Positions 8,341 to 16,195 of a stretch of 40,454 bases of DNA are shown here, piece by piece (within the stretch, counting starts at the first letter, position 1; each line of letters begins with the position of its first letter). The stretch lies in the NCBI RefSeq assembly GCF_015670745.1, contig NZ_JADPCH010000003.1, forward strand, positions 1-40,454. Reading direction: 5' to 3'. The notes beneath the pieces were generated by a model. That model searched no databases. It saw only the letters and a program-made list of their open reading frames with translations, and was not told the DNA's origin. A program made the position numbers and the translations under genes. The stretch comes from Collinsella aerofaciens (GTDB taxonomy: Bacteria > Actinomycetota > Coriobacteriia > Coriobacteriales > Coriobacteriaceae).

Positions 8341-8484
8341 AACACTGCGTATATGACGCAAATATCTCGATACAGATCAATGATGTCCGTCGGTATTTGA
8401 CGGAGCTAGACTGTTTAGCCGCCCTGAAGGTTTATGCAGGGAGCATGTGATCACAGGGCTTGAAAAGAAAGTTGAGCAAACACT

Positions 8485-11022
8485 GTGTCTGATCAACAGC
8501 AAGAAAACGAAATAACGACGACGCAAGCCGCTCCCGCTGCACCGGTTGTGTCGGACCAGGTCGCGGCGCCCGCGCAAGCCTCGGCTCCTGAGACGCCTAC
8601 GCCTGCAACGGCTGAGAAGGCCGTTCCTGCAACTGGTGAGGAGGCTGTTCCGGCAAAGCCCAAGCGCACGCGCCGCGCGGCCAAGCCTGCCGCTGACGGC
8701 GAGGAGGTCACCAAGCCCAAGCGCCGTACTACGCGCACGACACGCGCCAAGCGCACCGTTGTAGCTGACTCCTCGGCGCCGATTTCCGATGAGGTCGCGC
8801 AGGCACGTGCGTTGGCGCAGATTAGCGAGGCTCAGGTGGTGCGCGCCCGCCGTCGTGCTGCCGAGCGTGAGGCCGCGGCTCTGACCGAGCTTGCAGCTCC
8901 GTCTGTGCCTGAGACGCCTGCCGCCGACCAGCCGACCGAGAAGCCGATACCGCGCACACGCCGACGCACGGCTGCTAAGGCCGAGCAGGTTGCCGATCAG
9001 GTAACCCCTGAGCTCACCGAGGCTTCGGTCCGTTCCGCGGCAGGGGAGGGCGCATCGCCTGCTGAGTCCGCTGCGCCTGTCGAGGCCAGCGAAGTTCCCG
9101 TTGTCGATCCGGCTTTGCGCCCGCACCGTCGCGGTCGCAAGCCCAAGGCCTTCGTCGAGGCAGAGAAGGCCGCAGCCGCAGCTGCAGCCGCTCGGGATGC
9201 TGCGGCGACCGCCGAGTCTGCAACCGCCGCCGACGCGCCCGTCCAGGATGCTACGACTTCCGAGGCTGCTCCCGCCGATGTCGAGCCCGCCGACGTCCGT
9301 CCCGGTCGCAGCCGTCGCACTGCTGCTAAGCGCACGTCCAAGGCCAAGGCTGCTAAGAAGGGTGCATCCGAGGATTCCGCCGAGACGACCGTCGATGCAT
9401 CGACTGATGCCGCCGAGCCCCAGGACGTTGAACAGCCTGCGTCCGAGAAGCCCAAGCGCGGTCGCAAGAAGTCCGCTAAGGCCAAGGCGTCCGAGCAGCA
9501 GGCCGAGGCCGAGCTGCAGGGCGATTCCAAGGCCGAGGCCAGCGATGATACTGCGGCTAACGCCGATGCCGCCGCAACCGGTGGCGCCGCGCCCGCCGAG
9601 GCCGAAGACGGCGCTCGCCCCAACCGTCGCCAGCACAAGCGCAACGACGAGCGCAGCGAGCGCAAGGACGACCGCAACAACGACCGTCGCAACCGCCAGC
9701 GCGATCGCAAACAGCGCAACAAGGAGCGCAACGCCGCCCCCACCGAGCCCACGCTTTCGCGTGAGGAACTTGCGGCCATGAAGGTCGCCGAACTGCGCGA
9801 GAAGGGCAAGGAGTTCGAGATTGAGACGACCGGCAAGAAGAAAGCCGAGCTCGTCGAGGAGATCTACGTCACCGCCGCGAAGGCCGAGGGCTTCCGCGAC
9901 ATCAAGGGCATCCTGCAGATTCGTCCGGACAGCTCCGGTATCATCCATGCCCACGGTTACATGAAGTCCAACGACGACGCCTTCGTCCCTGCCTACCTCA
10001 TCCGCTCCGCGCGTCTGCGCACGGGCGACGTCATCGAGGGCTCGCTTCGTCCTTCGCGCGGCGGTGACAAGCGCGCCGGCCTCGCCAAAATCACGACCGT
10101 CAACGGTCTAGACCCCGAGCAGATTCGCAACCGCCCCAAGTTTGGTGACCTCACCCCGGTCTATCCCAACGAGCCGCTGCGCATGGAGCACGGCAAAGAC
10201 TCCATTACCGGTCGCGCCATCGACATCGTGTCGCCGATCGGCAAGGGTCAGCGTGGCCTGATCGTGTCCCCGCCCAAGGCCGGCAAGACCACGATCCTCA
10301 AGAAGATCTGCCAGTCTATCTCGATTAACAACCCCGAGGTGCACCTCATCTGCCTGCTCGTCGACGAGCGCCCCGAAGAGGTCACCGATATGCAGCGTTC
10401 CATCAAGGGTGAGGTTGTGGCGTCGACCTTCGATATGCCCGCCGACAACCACACTCGCGTGGCAGAGCTCGTCATCGAGCGCGCCAAGCGCATCGTGGAG
10501 CTGGGCGGCGATGTCGTGGTGGTGCTCGACTCCATTACGCGTCTTGCCCGCGCCTACAACTTGGCGGCGCCCGCCTCGGGCCGCATCCTTTCGGGCGGCG
10601 TCGATTCGGCGGCCCTGTATCCTCCCAAGCGCTTCCTGGGCGCAGCCCGTAATATCGAGAACGGTGGCTCGCTCACCATCCTGGCCTCTGCCCTCATCGA
10701 CACCGGTTCCAAGATGGACGAGGTCATCTTCGAGGAGTTCAAGGGTACCGGCAACATGGAGCTTAAGCTCGACCGCGACCTGGCCGACCGCCGCATCTTC
10801 CCGGCTATCGACCCCGTTGCCTCCGGTACGCGCAACGAAGACCTGTTGGTCGACGAGCAGATGCGTCCGTTTGTCTTTGGTCTGCGTCGCATTCTTGCCG
10901 GCATGAACAACACCGAGCGCGCAGCCGCGTCGTTTATCAAGGGTCTTAAGGGCACCAACACCAACCAGGAGTTCCTGGTGCGTTCGGCCAAAAAGCACAG
11001 CGACTACGAGCAGACGTTCTAG
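8485..11022 (+). CDS. rho: transcription termination factor Rho with long N-terminal extension
   Basis: Hexameric RNA-dependent ATPase/translocase that terminates transcription. 845 residues, about twice the E. coli length. Residues 1 to about 420 are low complexity: first Ala/Pro/Glu-rich with basic blocks (KPKRTRRAAK, RRTRRTTAK-like, KPKRGRKKSAKAKA), ending in a very Arg/Asn/Asp-rich stretch before the conserved domain. The Rho N-domain starts near 423 (LSREELAAMKVAELREKG), then the RNA-binding cold-shock-like fold (GILQIRPDSSGIIHAHGY). Walker A PPKAGKTT is at 596-603, the Q-loop-type EVTDMQRSIKGEVVASTFD follows, and the Walker B is VVVVLDSITRLARAYN with Asp682. The start is GTG at 8485; its RBS is weak. 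Long N-terminal insertions are known in actinobacterial Rho; their role here is unproven. Confidence 0.96.
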   Translation: MSDQQQENEITTTQAAPAAPVVSDQVAAPAQASAPETPTPATAEKAVPATGEEAVPAKPKRTRRAAKPAADGEEVTKPKRRTTRTTRAKRTVVADSSAPISDEVAQARALAQISEAQVVRARRRAAEREAAALTELAAPSVPETPAADQPTEKPIPRTRRRTAAKAEQVADQVTPELTEASVRSAAGEGASPAESAAPVEASEVPVVDPALRPHRRGRKPKAFVEAEKAAAAAAAARDAAATAESATAADAPVQDATTSEAAPADVEPADVRPGRSRRTAAKRTSKAKAAKKGASEDSAETTVDASTDAAEPQDVEQPASEKPKRGRKKSAKAKASEQQAEAELQGDSKAEASDDTAANADAAATGGAAPAEAEDGARPNRRQHKRNDERSERKDDRNNDRRNRQRDRKQRNKERNAAPTEPTLSREELAAMKVAELREKGKEFEIETTGKKKAELVEEIYVTAAKAEGFRDIKGILQIRPDSSGIIHAHGYMKSNDDAFVPAYLIRSARLRTGDVIEGSLRPSRGGDKRAGLAKITTVNGLDPEQIRNRPKFGDLTPVYPNEPLRMEHGKDSITGRAIDIVSPIGKGQRGLIVSPPKAGKTTILKKICQSISINNPEVHLICLLVDERPEEVTDMQRSIKGEVVASTFDMPADNHTRVAELVIERAKRIVELGGDVVVVLDSITRLARAYNLAAPASGRILSGGVDSAALYPPKRFLGAARNIENGGSLTILASALIDTGSKMDEVIFEEFKGTGNMELKLDRDLADRRIFPAIDPVASGTRNEDLLVDEQMRPFVFGLRRILAGMNNTERAAASFIKGLKGTNTNQEFLVRSAKKHSDYEQTF

Positions 11023-11335
11023 GTTGTCATCCACGCGCAGCGATAGTCATCAATGCGATAAAGGGTCGGGGCTTTGAGCCTCGGCCCTTTTCCATATCGC
11101 CGCTCCGCGCTTATTTTTGACCATAAGACTGGCAAGCAGCAGGTTTCCCGTTTCAATCCGACATCGTCGCTTGCAATCGACAGGGCGGTTTCGCATAATA
11201 GCTTTTAAGCTTCGCGACGGAAAACGCAGATGAAACGAACCATATACCGTTGCTTTGGGGCATAGCCCCGCTTCATCTTCTCTCGCGCAGCCAACTGAAT
11301 GATGCGATTTGGGTGCTGGAAGATGGGGAGAGCTC
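11023..11335. other. intergenic region after rho
   Basis: Contains the rho terminator (11060-11091) and a small GGGGC/GCCCC hairpin at 11257-11269. I see no gene; a promoter for the following operon is expected here but no clear -35/-10 pair stands out. Confidence 0.4.
11060..11091 (+). terminator. intrinsic terminator after rho
   Basis: Stem AAAGGGTCGGGGCT / AGCCTCGGCCCTTTT (two mismatches) with a short loop and T tail. Confidence 0.75.
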
Positions 11336-12736
11336 ATGGCTTCTTCTGATGCAACACAACGAGCAGTCCTTGCCGGACTTTCGTGCGGGATCGGCCTTGC
11401 CGCTCCCGTGGTTATGTATGCCGCGACGCTGCCGTTTTCGTCTGTGAACGAGACGGTCGTGGCGGGTGCGGTTCCCTTCGCCGTGGGCGCGGTGGCGGGC
11501 GTGGGTATCTATGCCGCCTCGCTGGGTATCTCCGAGTATCGTGCGCAGCGTGAAGAGCGTCTGTTCCAGCCCGATGCCATGGGCGGTGCCGCCAATCTCA
11601 ATCAGCATCAAAGCGAGTTCAAGACCGCCTCGATTCCAGCTCAGCAGCAGGATGCGACTCCTTACGCTGCGGCTTCTGCTTCTCAGGCTCAGGCGGAGCA
11701 GTCTACCTCGGCATTCCTTTCCGGCCTGACCGGTGCGTTCCAGCGCCGTCATGCCGATGATGGTGTCCCTACCATCGCTCGAGCCGCAGATGCTATGGAC
11801 GAGGACGAGGCTTGGTCCATGATCGACAGTATGCTCGACGACGATTCGCCGGTGAGCTGCGACCCTGCACATTCGCGCGACGTCTATCAAGTCGCCATCG
11901 ACGAGCTCACCAACGGCGGGCAGACCGGCTCCTTCAATCGCGACGACATCGCCGCCGCGGCACGCGCCGTGTCTGGTTCCCAGGCCGCCCCTGCGGGCAG
12001 CACGGCGGCTTTCGTGGCACTCGTTGCCAACGCGGCAGCCAATAACGCCTACAACGCTACCTCGGGCGACGCGAACGCTTCTGCCGACAATTCGTACGTT
12101 GATGAAGCCATGACCGCTGACGAGGAGGCCGTTGCCGCCCGCCGTGCCGCCGAAAGCTCATTGTGGGGCGCTCCTGCCCAGCAGCAGGCGGCTGAGGCTG
12201 TGCCGTACAATGCAAACCTCGCCAGCATGCCTATCATCTCCGGTGCCGCGGACATCGATCTCGATGACCTCGATGAGCCTGCAGCCATCACCGCATCGAT
12301 TGATGCCCAAGATCGCATCGACACCGGCGACCTTCCGGACGCCTCGCTCGAGGTTGATGTTCCCATGGCCGATTACTCGGGCCACGAGGGCATGTGGGCC
12401 GCCGCCACCGCGATTCTGGATGAGATTGACGAGCCTGCTCCTGTTGCAGCCCCCGCTCCCGTCGCTGCCCCTCAGCCTGCTGCCCCCGCCTATGTCGGCC
12501 GTCACAGTGCTGTGTTCCCCGAGGATACTGCCCGTATCTCGCGCGAGAGCATCGAGCGGGCCGAGGCTATTGCCGCCGGCATTATGGAAAACCGTCGTCA
12601 CGAGCGCGTCAATCAGATCCTCGAGGAAGAGATCGAGCGCCTGCAGTCCTCAACCGCCAAGCGTACGGGCCGTGCCTATCTGAGCGTTATCGAGGGCGGT
12701 ACCGCCAGCTTCGCGCCGCTCCGCGCGGAGGCATAA
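11336..12736 (+). CDS. uncharacterised membrane protein with Ala-rich acidic cytoplasmic tail
   Basis: A 466-residue protein I cannot assign to a known family. Two hydrophobic helices lie at the N-terminus (about 10-32, AVLAGLSCGIGLAAPVVMYA; and about 38-62, VVAGAVPFAVGAVAGVGIYA), so it is probably a hairpin membrane anchor with a long, Ala/Asp/Glu-rich, low-complexity tail. The tail has a likely amphipathic or coiled segment near residues 400-440 (ENRRHERVNQILEEEIERLQ) and ends TGRAYLSVIEGG, which looks conserved rather than random. The start at 11336 has GGGGAG 5 bases upstream; the upstream ATG at 11309 has none. The VanZ-like gene follows 7 bases after the stop, so the two are probably co-transcribed. 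Confidence 0.75.
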   Translation: MASSDATQRAVLAGLSCGIGLAAPVVMYAATLPFSSVNETVVAGAVPFAVGAVAGVGIYAASLGISEYRAQREERLFQPDAMGGAANLNQHQSEFKTASIPAQQQDATPYAAASASQAQAEQSTSAFLSGLTGAFQRRHADDGVPTIARAADAMDEDEAWSMIDSMLDDDSPVSCDPAHSRDVYQVAIDELTNGGQTGSFNRDDIAAAARAVSGSQAAPAGSTAAFVALVANAAANNAYNATSGDANASADNSYVDEAMTADEEAVAARRAAESSLWGAPAQQQAAEAVPYNANLASMPIISGAADIDLDDLDEPAAITASIDAQDRIDTGDLPDASLEVDVPMADYSGHEGMWAAATAILDEIDEPAPVAAPAPVAAPQPAAPAYVGRHSAVFPEDTARISRESIERAEAIAAGIMENRRHERVNQILEEEIERLQSSTAKRTGRAYLSVIEGGTASFAPLRAEA

Positions 12737-12743
12737 CTTCTGC

Positions 12744-13193
12744 ATGGTTAAGATCAATCGAAAATGGGCGGTTGTAACCTGCCTGATGGCGCTCTTGATC
12801 TGGGGCAATTCGCTGGTTCCCGGCTCGGGGTCGGGCTCGCTGAGCCTAACGGTTATGGAAGCTATCCGCGGTTTCCTGCACGGCGTGGGACTTCCATATG
12901 AATGGGTGACCAACTTTGTTGTTCGCAAGTGCGCGCATTTTACCGAGTATATGGTGCTCGGCATCCTGGCAACGCACGCCTTTGATTTTGAGGGCCGGCG
13001 CACCTTTGACGTGCTGCTGCCCACGGCGGTGTTCCTGCTGCTGATTCCCTCGATCGACGAGACGATTCAGCTCTTTGTGCCGGGACGAGCCGGCATGATC
13101 ACCGATGTGATGATCGACTGCTGTGGAGCGGCAACGGGCGTTGTGCTCCGATATCTCTTACGGTCGCTGATGTGCGCCAAAAAGGCCGCCTAG
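12744..13193 (+). CDS. VanZ-like family membrane protein
   Basis: 149 residues with an N-terminal hydrophobic helix (WAVVTCLMALLIWGNSLVP) and the VanZ-family signature: RKCAHFTEYMVLGIL around 56-70, then LLPTAVFLLLIPSIDETIQLFVPGR and ITDVMIDCCGAATGVVLRYL in the last helices. VanZ-like proteins are small membrane proteins; the founding member gives low-level teicoplanin resistance, but most relatives have no known role. It follows the Ala-rich membrane protein by 7 bp, with GGAGG overlapping that gene's end. The stop codon lies inside the downstream terminator stem. Confidence 0.88.
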   Translation: MVKINRKWAVVTCLMALLIWGNSLVPGSGSGSLSLTVMEAIRGFLHGVGLPYEWVTNFVVRKCAHFTEYMVLGILATHAFDFEGRRTFDVLLPTAVFLLLIPSIDETIQLFVPGRAGMITDVMIDCCGAATGVVLRYLLRSLMCAKKAA

Positions 13194-13225
13194 GACGTAT
13201 TGTTTGGTCCTAGGCGGCCTTTTTT
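13179..13225 (+). terminator. intrinsic terminator overlapping the end of the VanZ-like gene
   Basis: AAAAAGGCCGCCTAGGAC pairs with GTCCTAGGCGGCCTTTTTT around a short loop. The gene's TAG stop is within the left arm. Confidence 0.9.
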
Positions 13226-13307
13226 ATTTGAGGGCTTATATGAGGCGTGGTGGCGTCGTTCCGTAGGTTGGATTTGCCGAGCGCGCCACGCCCTGTGGGT
13301 GCGTCTG

Positions 13308-14198
13308 CTACTGAAGCGCCTGTGCGCCCAGGGCCAGGCAGCCCATAATGCCCTGCTTGCCCTCGAGGCTGTTGTTGACGATGTAGTTATCGATGTCGTT
13401 GACCTCGGGCGTGACGATATAGCCGTTGAGCATCTCGGCGCACTTCTTGCGCGCGAGCGGCACGATGGGGGTGTGGTCGGCCACGCCGCCGCCGATGATG
13501 ATCTTTTGCGGCGCGTAGCACAGCGTGTAGGTCATGAGCGCCTGTGCCAGATAGCCGGCGAGCAGGTCCATGGCCTCCGGGTCATCGGCCATGTCTCCGG
13601 CGCTCTTGCCATCCCAGCGCTTTTTAACGCCGGGGCCGGCGATGAGGCCCTCGAGGCAGTTGTCGTGGAAGGGGCAGGCGCTATGCTCGCCGATGGTGTC
13701 GCGCGGGTCGCGCGTGACCAGGATATGGCCGGCCTCGGGATGCATCATGCCGTGTACGAGCTTGCCGCCCGATAGCACGCCGGCGCCCACGCCGGTGCCG
13801 ATGGTCAGGTAGATCACGTCTGTGAGGCCCTGGGCGCAACCAAAGGTGACCTCGCCCAGGCAGGCGACGTTGACGTCGGTGTCGTAGCCGCAGGGAATAT
13901 TGAGCTCGTTTTGAATGGTGCCCAGCAGATCGAAGTAGCGCCATGCCGTCTTGGGGGTCTCCAAGATCTTGCCGTACTGGGGTGAGGCGGGGTTGACCGC
14001 GGTGGGGCCAAAGGCGCCGATTCCGAGCGCGGCGATGCCCTTGTTCGCAAACCACGCGTTGACGGCCTCAACGGTCTCCAGCGGGGTCGTGGTCGCGATC
14101 TGCTCACGTTCCAGGACCGTACCGTCTGCATAGCCCGTGGCGCAGACCATCTTGGTGCCGCCGGCCTCGAGCGCTCCGATAAGCTGCTGCTCTGCCAT
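13308..14198 (-). CDS. ROK-family sugar kinase, probably fructokinase
   Basis: 296-residue cytoplasmic ATP-dependent hexokinase of the ROK family. Seen: the N-terminal phosphate loop GALEAGGTK (8-16), GAFGPTAVNP, the catalytic-Asp region CGYDTDVNVACLGE (Asp108 the likely base), TIGTGVGAG, HPEAGH and the zinc site CPFHDNC (Cys175, His178, Cys181). The GALEAGGTK start and short length match the fructokinase (ScrK/GmuE-like) branch better than glucokinase, but substrate choice is an inference. RBS AGAGAGGAA precedes the start at 14198. It lies downstream of the aminotransferase, separated by a terminator. Confidence 0.88.
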   Translation of the reverse strand: MAEQQLIGALEAGGTKMVCATGYADGTVLEREQIATTTPLETVEAVNAWFANKGIAALGIGAFGPTAVNPASPQYGKILETPKTAWRYFDLLGTIQNELNIPCGYDTDVNVACLGEVTFGCAQGLTDVIYLTIGTGVGAGVLSGGKLVHGMMHPEAGHILVTRDPRDTIGEHSACPFHDNCLEGLIAGPGVKKRWDGKSAGDMADDPEAMDLLAGYLAQALMTYTLCYAPQKIIIGGGVADHTPIVPLARKKCAEMLNGYIVTPEVNDIDNYIVNNSLEGKQGIMGCLALGAQALQ

Positions 14199-14272
14199 AA
14201 TATTCCTCTCTCTGGGACGAGTTGCTCCGTGACTAAAGTATAGAGCTCAAACCATTTAAGAAAGCGCTATAG

Positions 14273-14313
14273 AAAGAAGCCTCGCAACGCGGCGGGCGGT
14301 GCGAGGCTTCTTT
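14273..14313 (-). terminator. terminator after the aminotransferase gene
   Basis: AAAGAAGCCTCGCA and TGCGAGGCTTCTTT form a perfect 14-bp stem with a 13-base loop. The arms end in A/T, so it can work on either strand. Confidence 0.8.
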
Positions 14314-14338
14314 GGTTGCTTTAGTTGCCGGGCCGTCC

Positions 14339-15520
14339 TTACCCGCGCGGCTTGATTTTATCACGTAGCGACTTGAGGTTCTCCAGTGCCGCGTTAAGCG
14401 TCTCGTCTCGCTTGGCAAAGTGGAAACGAATCAGATGGTTGACGGGCTCGCGGAAGAAGCTCGAGCCGGGCACTGCGCCCACGCCCACTTTAGACGCGAG
14501 GTCCTCACAGAATTCGAGGTCGCTGTCATAGCCAAACTCTGAGATGTCCATCATGACGTAGTAGGCGCCCTGCGGCACGTTATGCTCAAGACCGATACTG
14601 TCGAGTCCCTGGCAGAACAGGTCGCGTTTGGCGGTATAGAGGTCAAGGACCTCATCGTAATAGCTGTCGTCGAAGTTGAGGGCGGTGACGACAGCTTCCT
14701 GCAGGGGAGCGGCGGCGCCCACGGTGAGGAAGTCGTGGACCTTCTTGATGCGCTCGGTGATCTCGGCAGGGGCGATGGTGTAGCCCAGGCGCCAGCCGGT
14801 GATGGAGTAGGTCTTGGACAGCGAGCTGCAGCTGATGGTGCGCTCAAACATGCCGGGCAGCGTGGCCATATAGACGTGCTCGTGGGGCGCGTAGACGATG
14901 TGCTCGTAGACCTCGTCGGTGATGCAGTAGGTGTCGTACTTTTTGCAGAGGTCGGCGATAAAGGTGAGCTCCTCGCGCGTGAAGACCTTGCCGCAGGGGT
15001 TGGAAGGGTTGCACAGGACGATTGCCTTGGGGTCGTTGTCGCGGAAGGCCGCCTCGAGTGTCTCGCGGTCAAAGTCGAATGTGGGCGGGTTGAGCGGCAC
15101 ATAGATGGGCTCGGCACCCGAAAGGATCGTGTCGGCGCCGTAGTTCTCGTAGAACGGCGAGAAGATGACGACCTTGTCGCCGGGGTTCGTGACCGTCATC
15201 ATGGCGGCCATCATGGCCTCGGTGGAGCCGCAGGTGACTACGATATTCTCGTTGGGGTTCACCGGCATGCCCATAAAGTGCTCCTGTTTGGCGGCGAGTG
15301 CCTCGCGCATGGCCTGGGAGCCCCAGGTTATGGAGTACTGGTGATAGAGCGGCTTGGGATCGGCGGCGATGGCGCTGAGGCTATCGAGCAGCTGCGCCGG
15401 GGGATCGAAGTCGGGGAAGCCCTGCGACAGGTTGACGGCGCCGTACTTATTGGAGATGCGTGTCATGCGGCGGATGACCGAATCGGTAAATCTTGCCGTG
15501 CGGTTGGAGAGTTCTTTCAT
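14339..15520 (-). CDS. PLP-dependent class I/II aminotransferase
   Basis: A 393-residue fold-type I aminotransferase, probably acting on aspartate or aromatic/branched amino acids. Seen: NLSQGFPDFDPP near the N-terminus, QYSITWGSQAMREALA, the PLP-contact TDEVYEHIVY with Asp about 203, the Schiff-base lysine in SSLSKTYSITGWRLGY (Lys about 236) and NPSNPCGKVFTREEL. The start at 15520 (MKELSNRTARF) has AAAGGA 6 bases upstream; the in-frame ATG 18 bases earlier has no better site. The substrate cannot be told from sequence. It has its own terminator and is separated from the tRNA cluster by a divergent intergenic region. Confidence 0.9.
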   Translation of the reverse strand: MKELSNRTARFTDSVIRRMTRISNKYGAVNLSQGFPDFDPPAQLLDSLSAIAADPKPLYHQYSITWGSQAMREALAAKQEHFMGMPVNPNENIVVTCGSTEAMMAAMMTVTNPGDKVVIFSPFYENYGADTILSGAEPIYVPLNPPTFDFDRETLEAAFRDNDPKAIVLCNPSNPCGKVFTREELTFIADLCKKYDTYCITDEVYEHIVYAPHEHVYMATLPGMFERTISCSSLSKTYSITGWRLGYTIAPAEITERIKKVHDFLTVGAAAPLQEAVVTALNFDDSYYDEVLDLYTAKRDLFCQGLDSIGLEHNVPQGAYYVMMDISEFGYDSDLEFCEDLASKVGVGAVPGSSFFREPVNHLIRFHFAKRDETLNAALENLKSLRDKIKPRG

Positions 15521-15630
15521 GACGGTCCTTTCGAGCATTTGCAGTGGGGCAAGTTTACTCCTATAGAACCGGTAGGATTTGCCCGAAATGGATCCAAAAA
15601 ACTCTTTTCAAAATTCTTGAAAATTGGGGC

Positions 15631-15659
15631 TTGCATCGCGTGGCGTTCCTTGCAATAAT
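15631..15659 (+). promoter_or_regulatory. candidate promoter of the tRNA cluster
   Basis: -35 TTGCAT (15631-15636), 17-base spacer, -10 AATAAT (15654-15659), 27 bases before tRNA-His. Confidence 0.55.
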
Positions 15660-15686
15660 AGTCGAGCGCGAAGCGCACAGGACACG

Positions 15687-15763
15687 GTGGGTGTAGCTCA
15701 GTTGGCTAGAGCGACGGGTTGTGGTCCCGTAGGTCGAGGGTTCGAGTCCCTTTACCCACCCCA
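15687..15763 (+). tRNA. tRNA-His (anticodon GTG)
   Basis: Complete cloverleaf: acceptor GTGGGTG pairs with TACCCAC, D-arm GCTCAGTTGGCTAGAGC, anticodon GTG in CGGGTTGTGGTCCCG, T-arm with GGTTCGAGTCC, discriminator C and encoded CCA. The base just before (15686) is G, as expected for the extra G-1 of tRNA-His opposite C73. Confidence 0.97.
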
Positions 15764-15785
15764 GTTTTTGCTTCGTGTTGATATC

Positions 15786-15861
15786 GGGTCGTTAGCTCAG
15801 TTGGTAGAGCAGGGGACTCTTAATCCCAAGGTCCAGGGTTCGACCCCCTGACGGCCCACCA
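15786..15861 (+). tRNA. tRNA-Lys (anticodon CTT), copy 1
   Basis: Acceptor GGGTCGT/ACGGCCC, D-arm GCTCAGTTGGTAGAGC, anticodon CTT in GGGACTCTTAATCCC, T-arm CCAGGGTTCGACCCCCTG, discriminator A and encoded CCA. Confidence 0.97.
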
Positions 15862-15874
15862 CACGATATCTCCT

Positions 15875-15900
15875 CTAAAGTCCGCCACAACGGACTTTAG
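15875..15900 (+). other. perfect hairpin between the two tRNA-Lys genes
   Basis: CTAAAGTCCG / CGGACTTTAG, 10-bp stem with a 6-base loop. Followed by CTTTG rather than a T-run, so it may be a processing signal or weak terminator. Confidence 0.55.
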
Positions 15901-15904
15901 CTTT

Positions 15905-15980
15905 GGGTCGTTAGCTCAGTTGGTAGAGCAGGGGACTCTTAATCCCAAGGTCCAGGGTTCGACCCCCTGACGGCCCACCC
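15905..15980 (+). tRNA. tRNA-Lys (anticodon CTT), copy 2, without encoded CCA
   Basis: Body identical to copy 1 from acceptor to discriminator A (15977), but the next three bases are CCC instead of CCA. It would need CCA addition after trimming. Start-to-start distance from copy 1 is 119 bp. Confidence 0.95.
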
Positions 15981-15991
15981 AAAGATTGTTA

Positions 15992-16021
15992 AAGCGACTG
16001 GCTCAGGCTGGTCGCTTTTTT
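15992..16021 (+). terminator. terminator of the tRNA cluster
   Basis: AAGCGAC ... GTCGCTT stem followed by a run of T. Confidence 0.8.
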
Positions 16022-16074
16022 GTTGATCTCGCATGGGGTCGAACCCGAAAGGGCGCGGAGCTGAGAAATCTGCA

Positions 16075-16099
16075 CCGTGATTCCCTTAGGGAAACACGG
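16075..16099. other. two-tier hairpin
   Basis: CCGTG-A-TTCCC-TTA-GGGAA-A-CACGG: two stacked 5-bp stems with opposing A mismatches. No gene in 16022-16195; this hairpin and the neighbouring terminator fill much of it. Confidence 0.45.
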
Positions 16100-16101
16100 C
16101 T

Positions 16102-16149
16102 AAAGCCCCGTAAGTGTGTTCTCCTTAGAGGGATCATGCTTACGGGGCT
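16102..16149 (-). terminator. terminator after the FAD oxidoreductase gene
   Basis: AGCCCCGTAAG / CTTACGGGGCT, 11-bp perfect stem with a loop of about 25 bases; on the minus strand it ends in GGGGCTTTAG. The T-tail is short. Confidence 0.6.
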
Positions 16150-16195
16150 CGATGCATGTTGAGAAGTTGTGATCAAACTCAAAGTGAGAATCTAT

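Larger units (their letters stand above)
7777..8484. other. long intergenic region between argS and rho
   Basis: About 700 bp with no convincing gene on either strand. It holds two diverged copies of a roughly 73-bp repeat (7861-7933, 8087-8158), the palindrome GTCCCTTGGGGAC at 7981-7993, and the rho promoter and leader from 8313 on. Short ORFs here have no RBS and no recognisable motif. Confidence 0.6.

Noticed and set aside
8377-9954. 525-residue frame opposite the rho N-terminal extension
   Set aside because: Composition reflects the low-complexity sense strand; no start signal and no domain.
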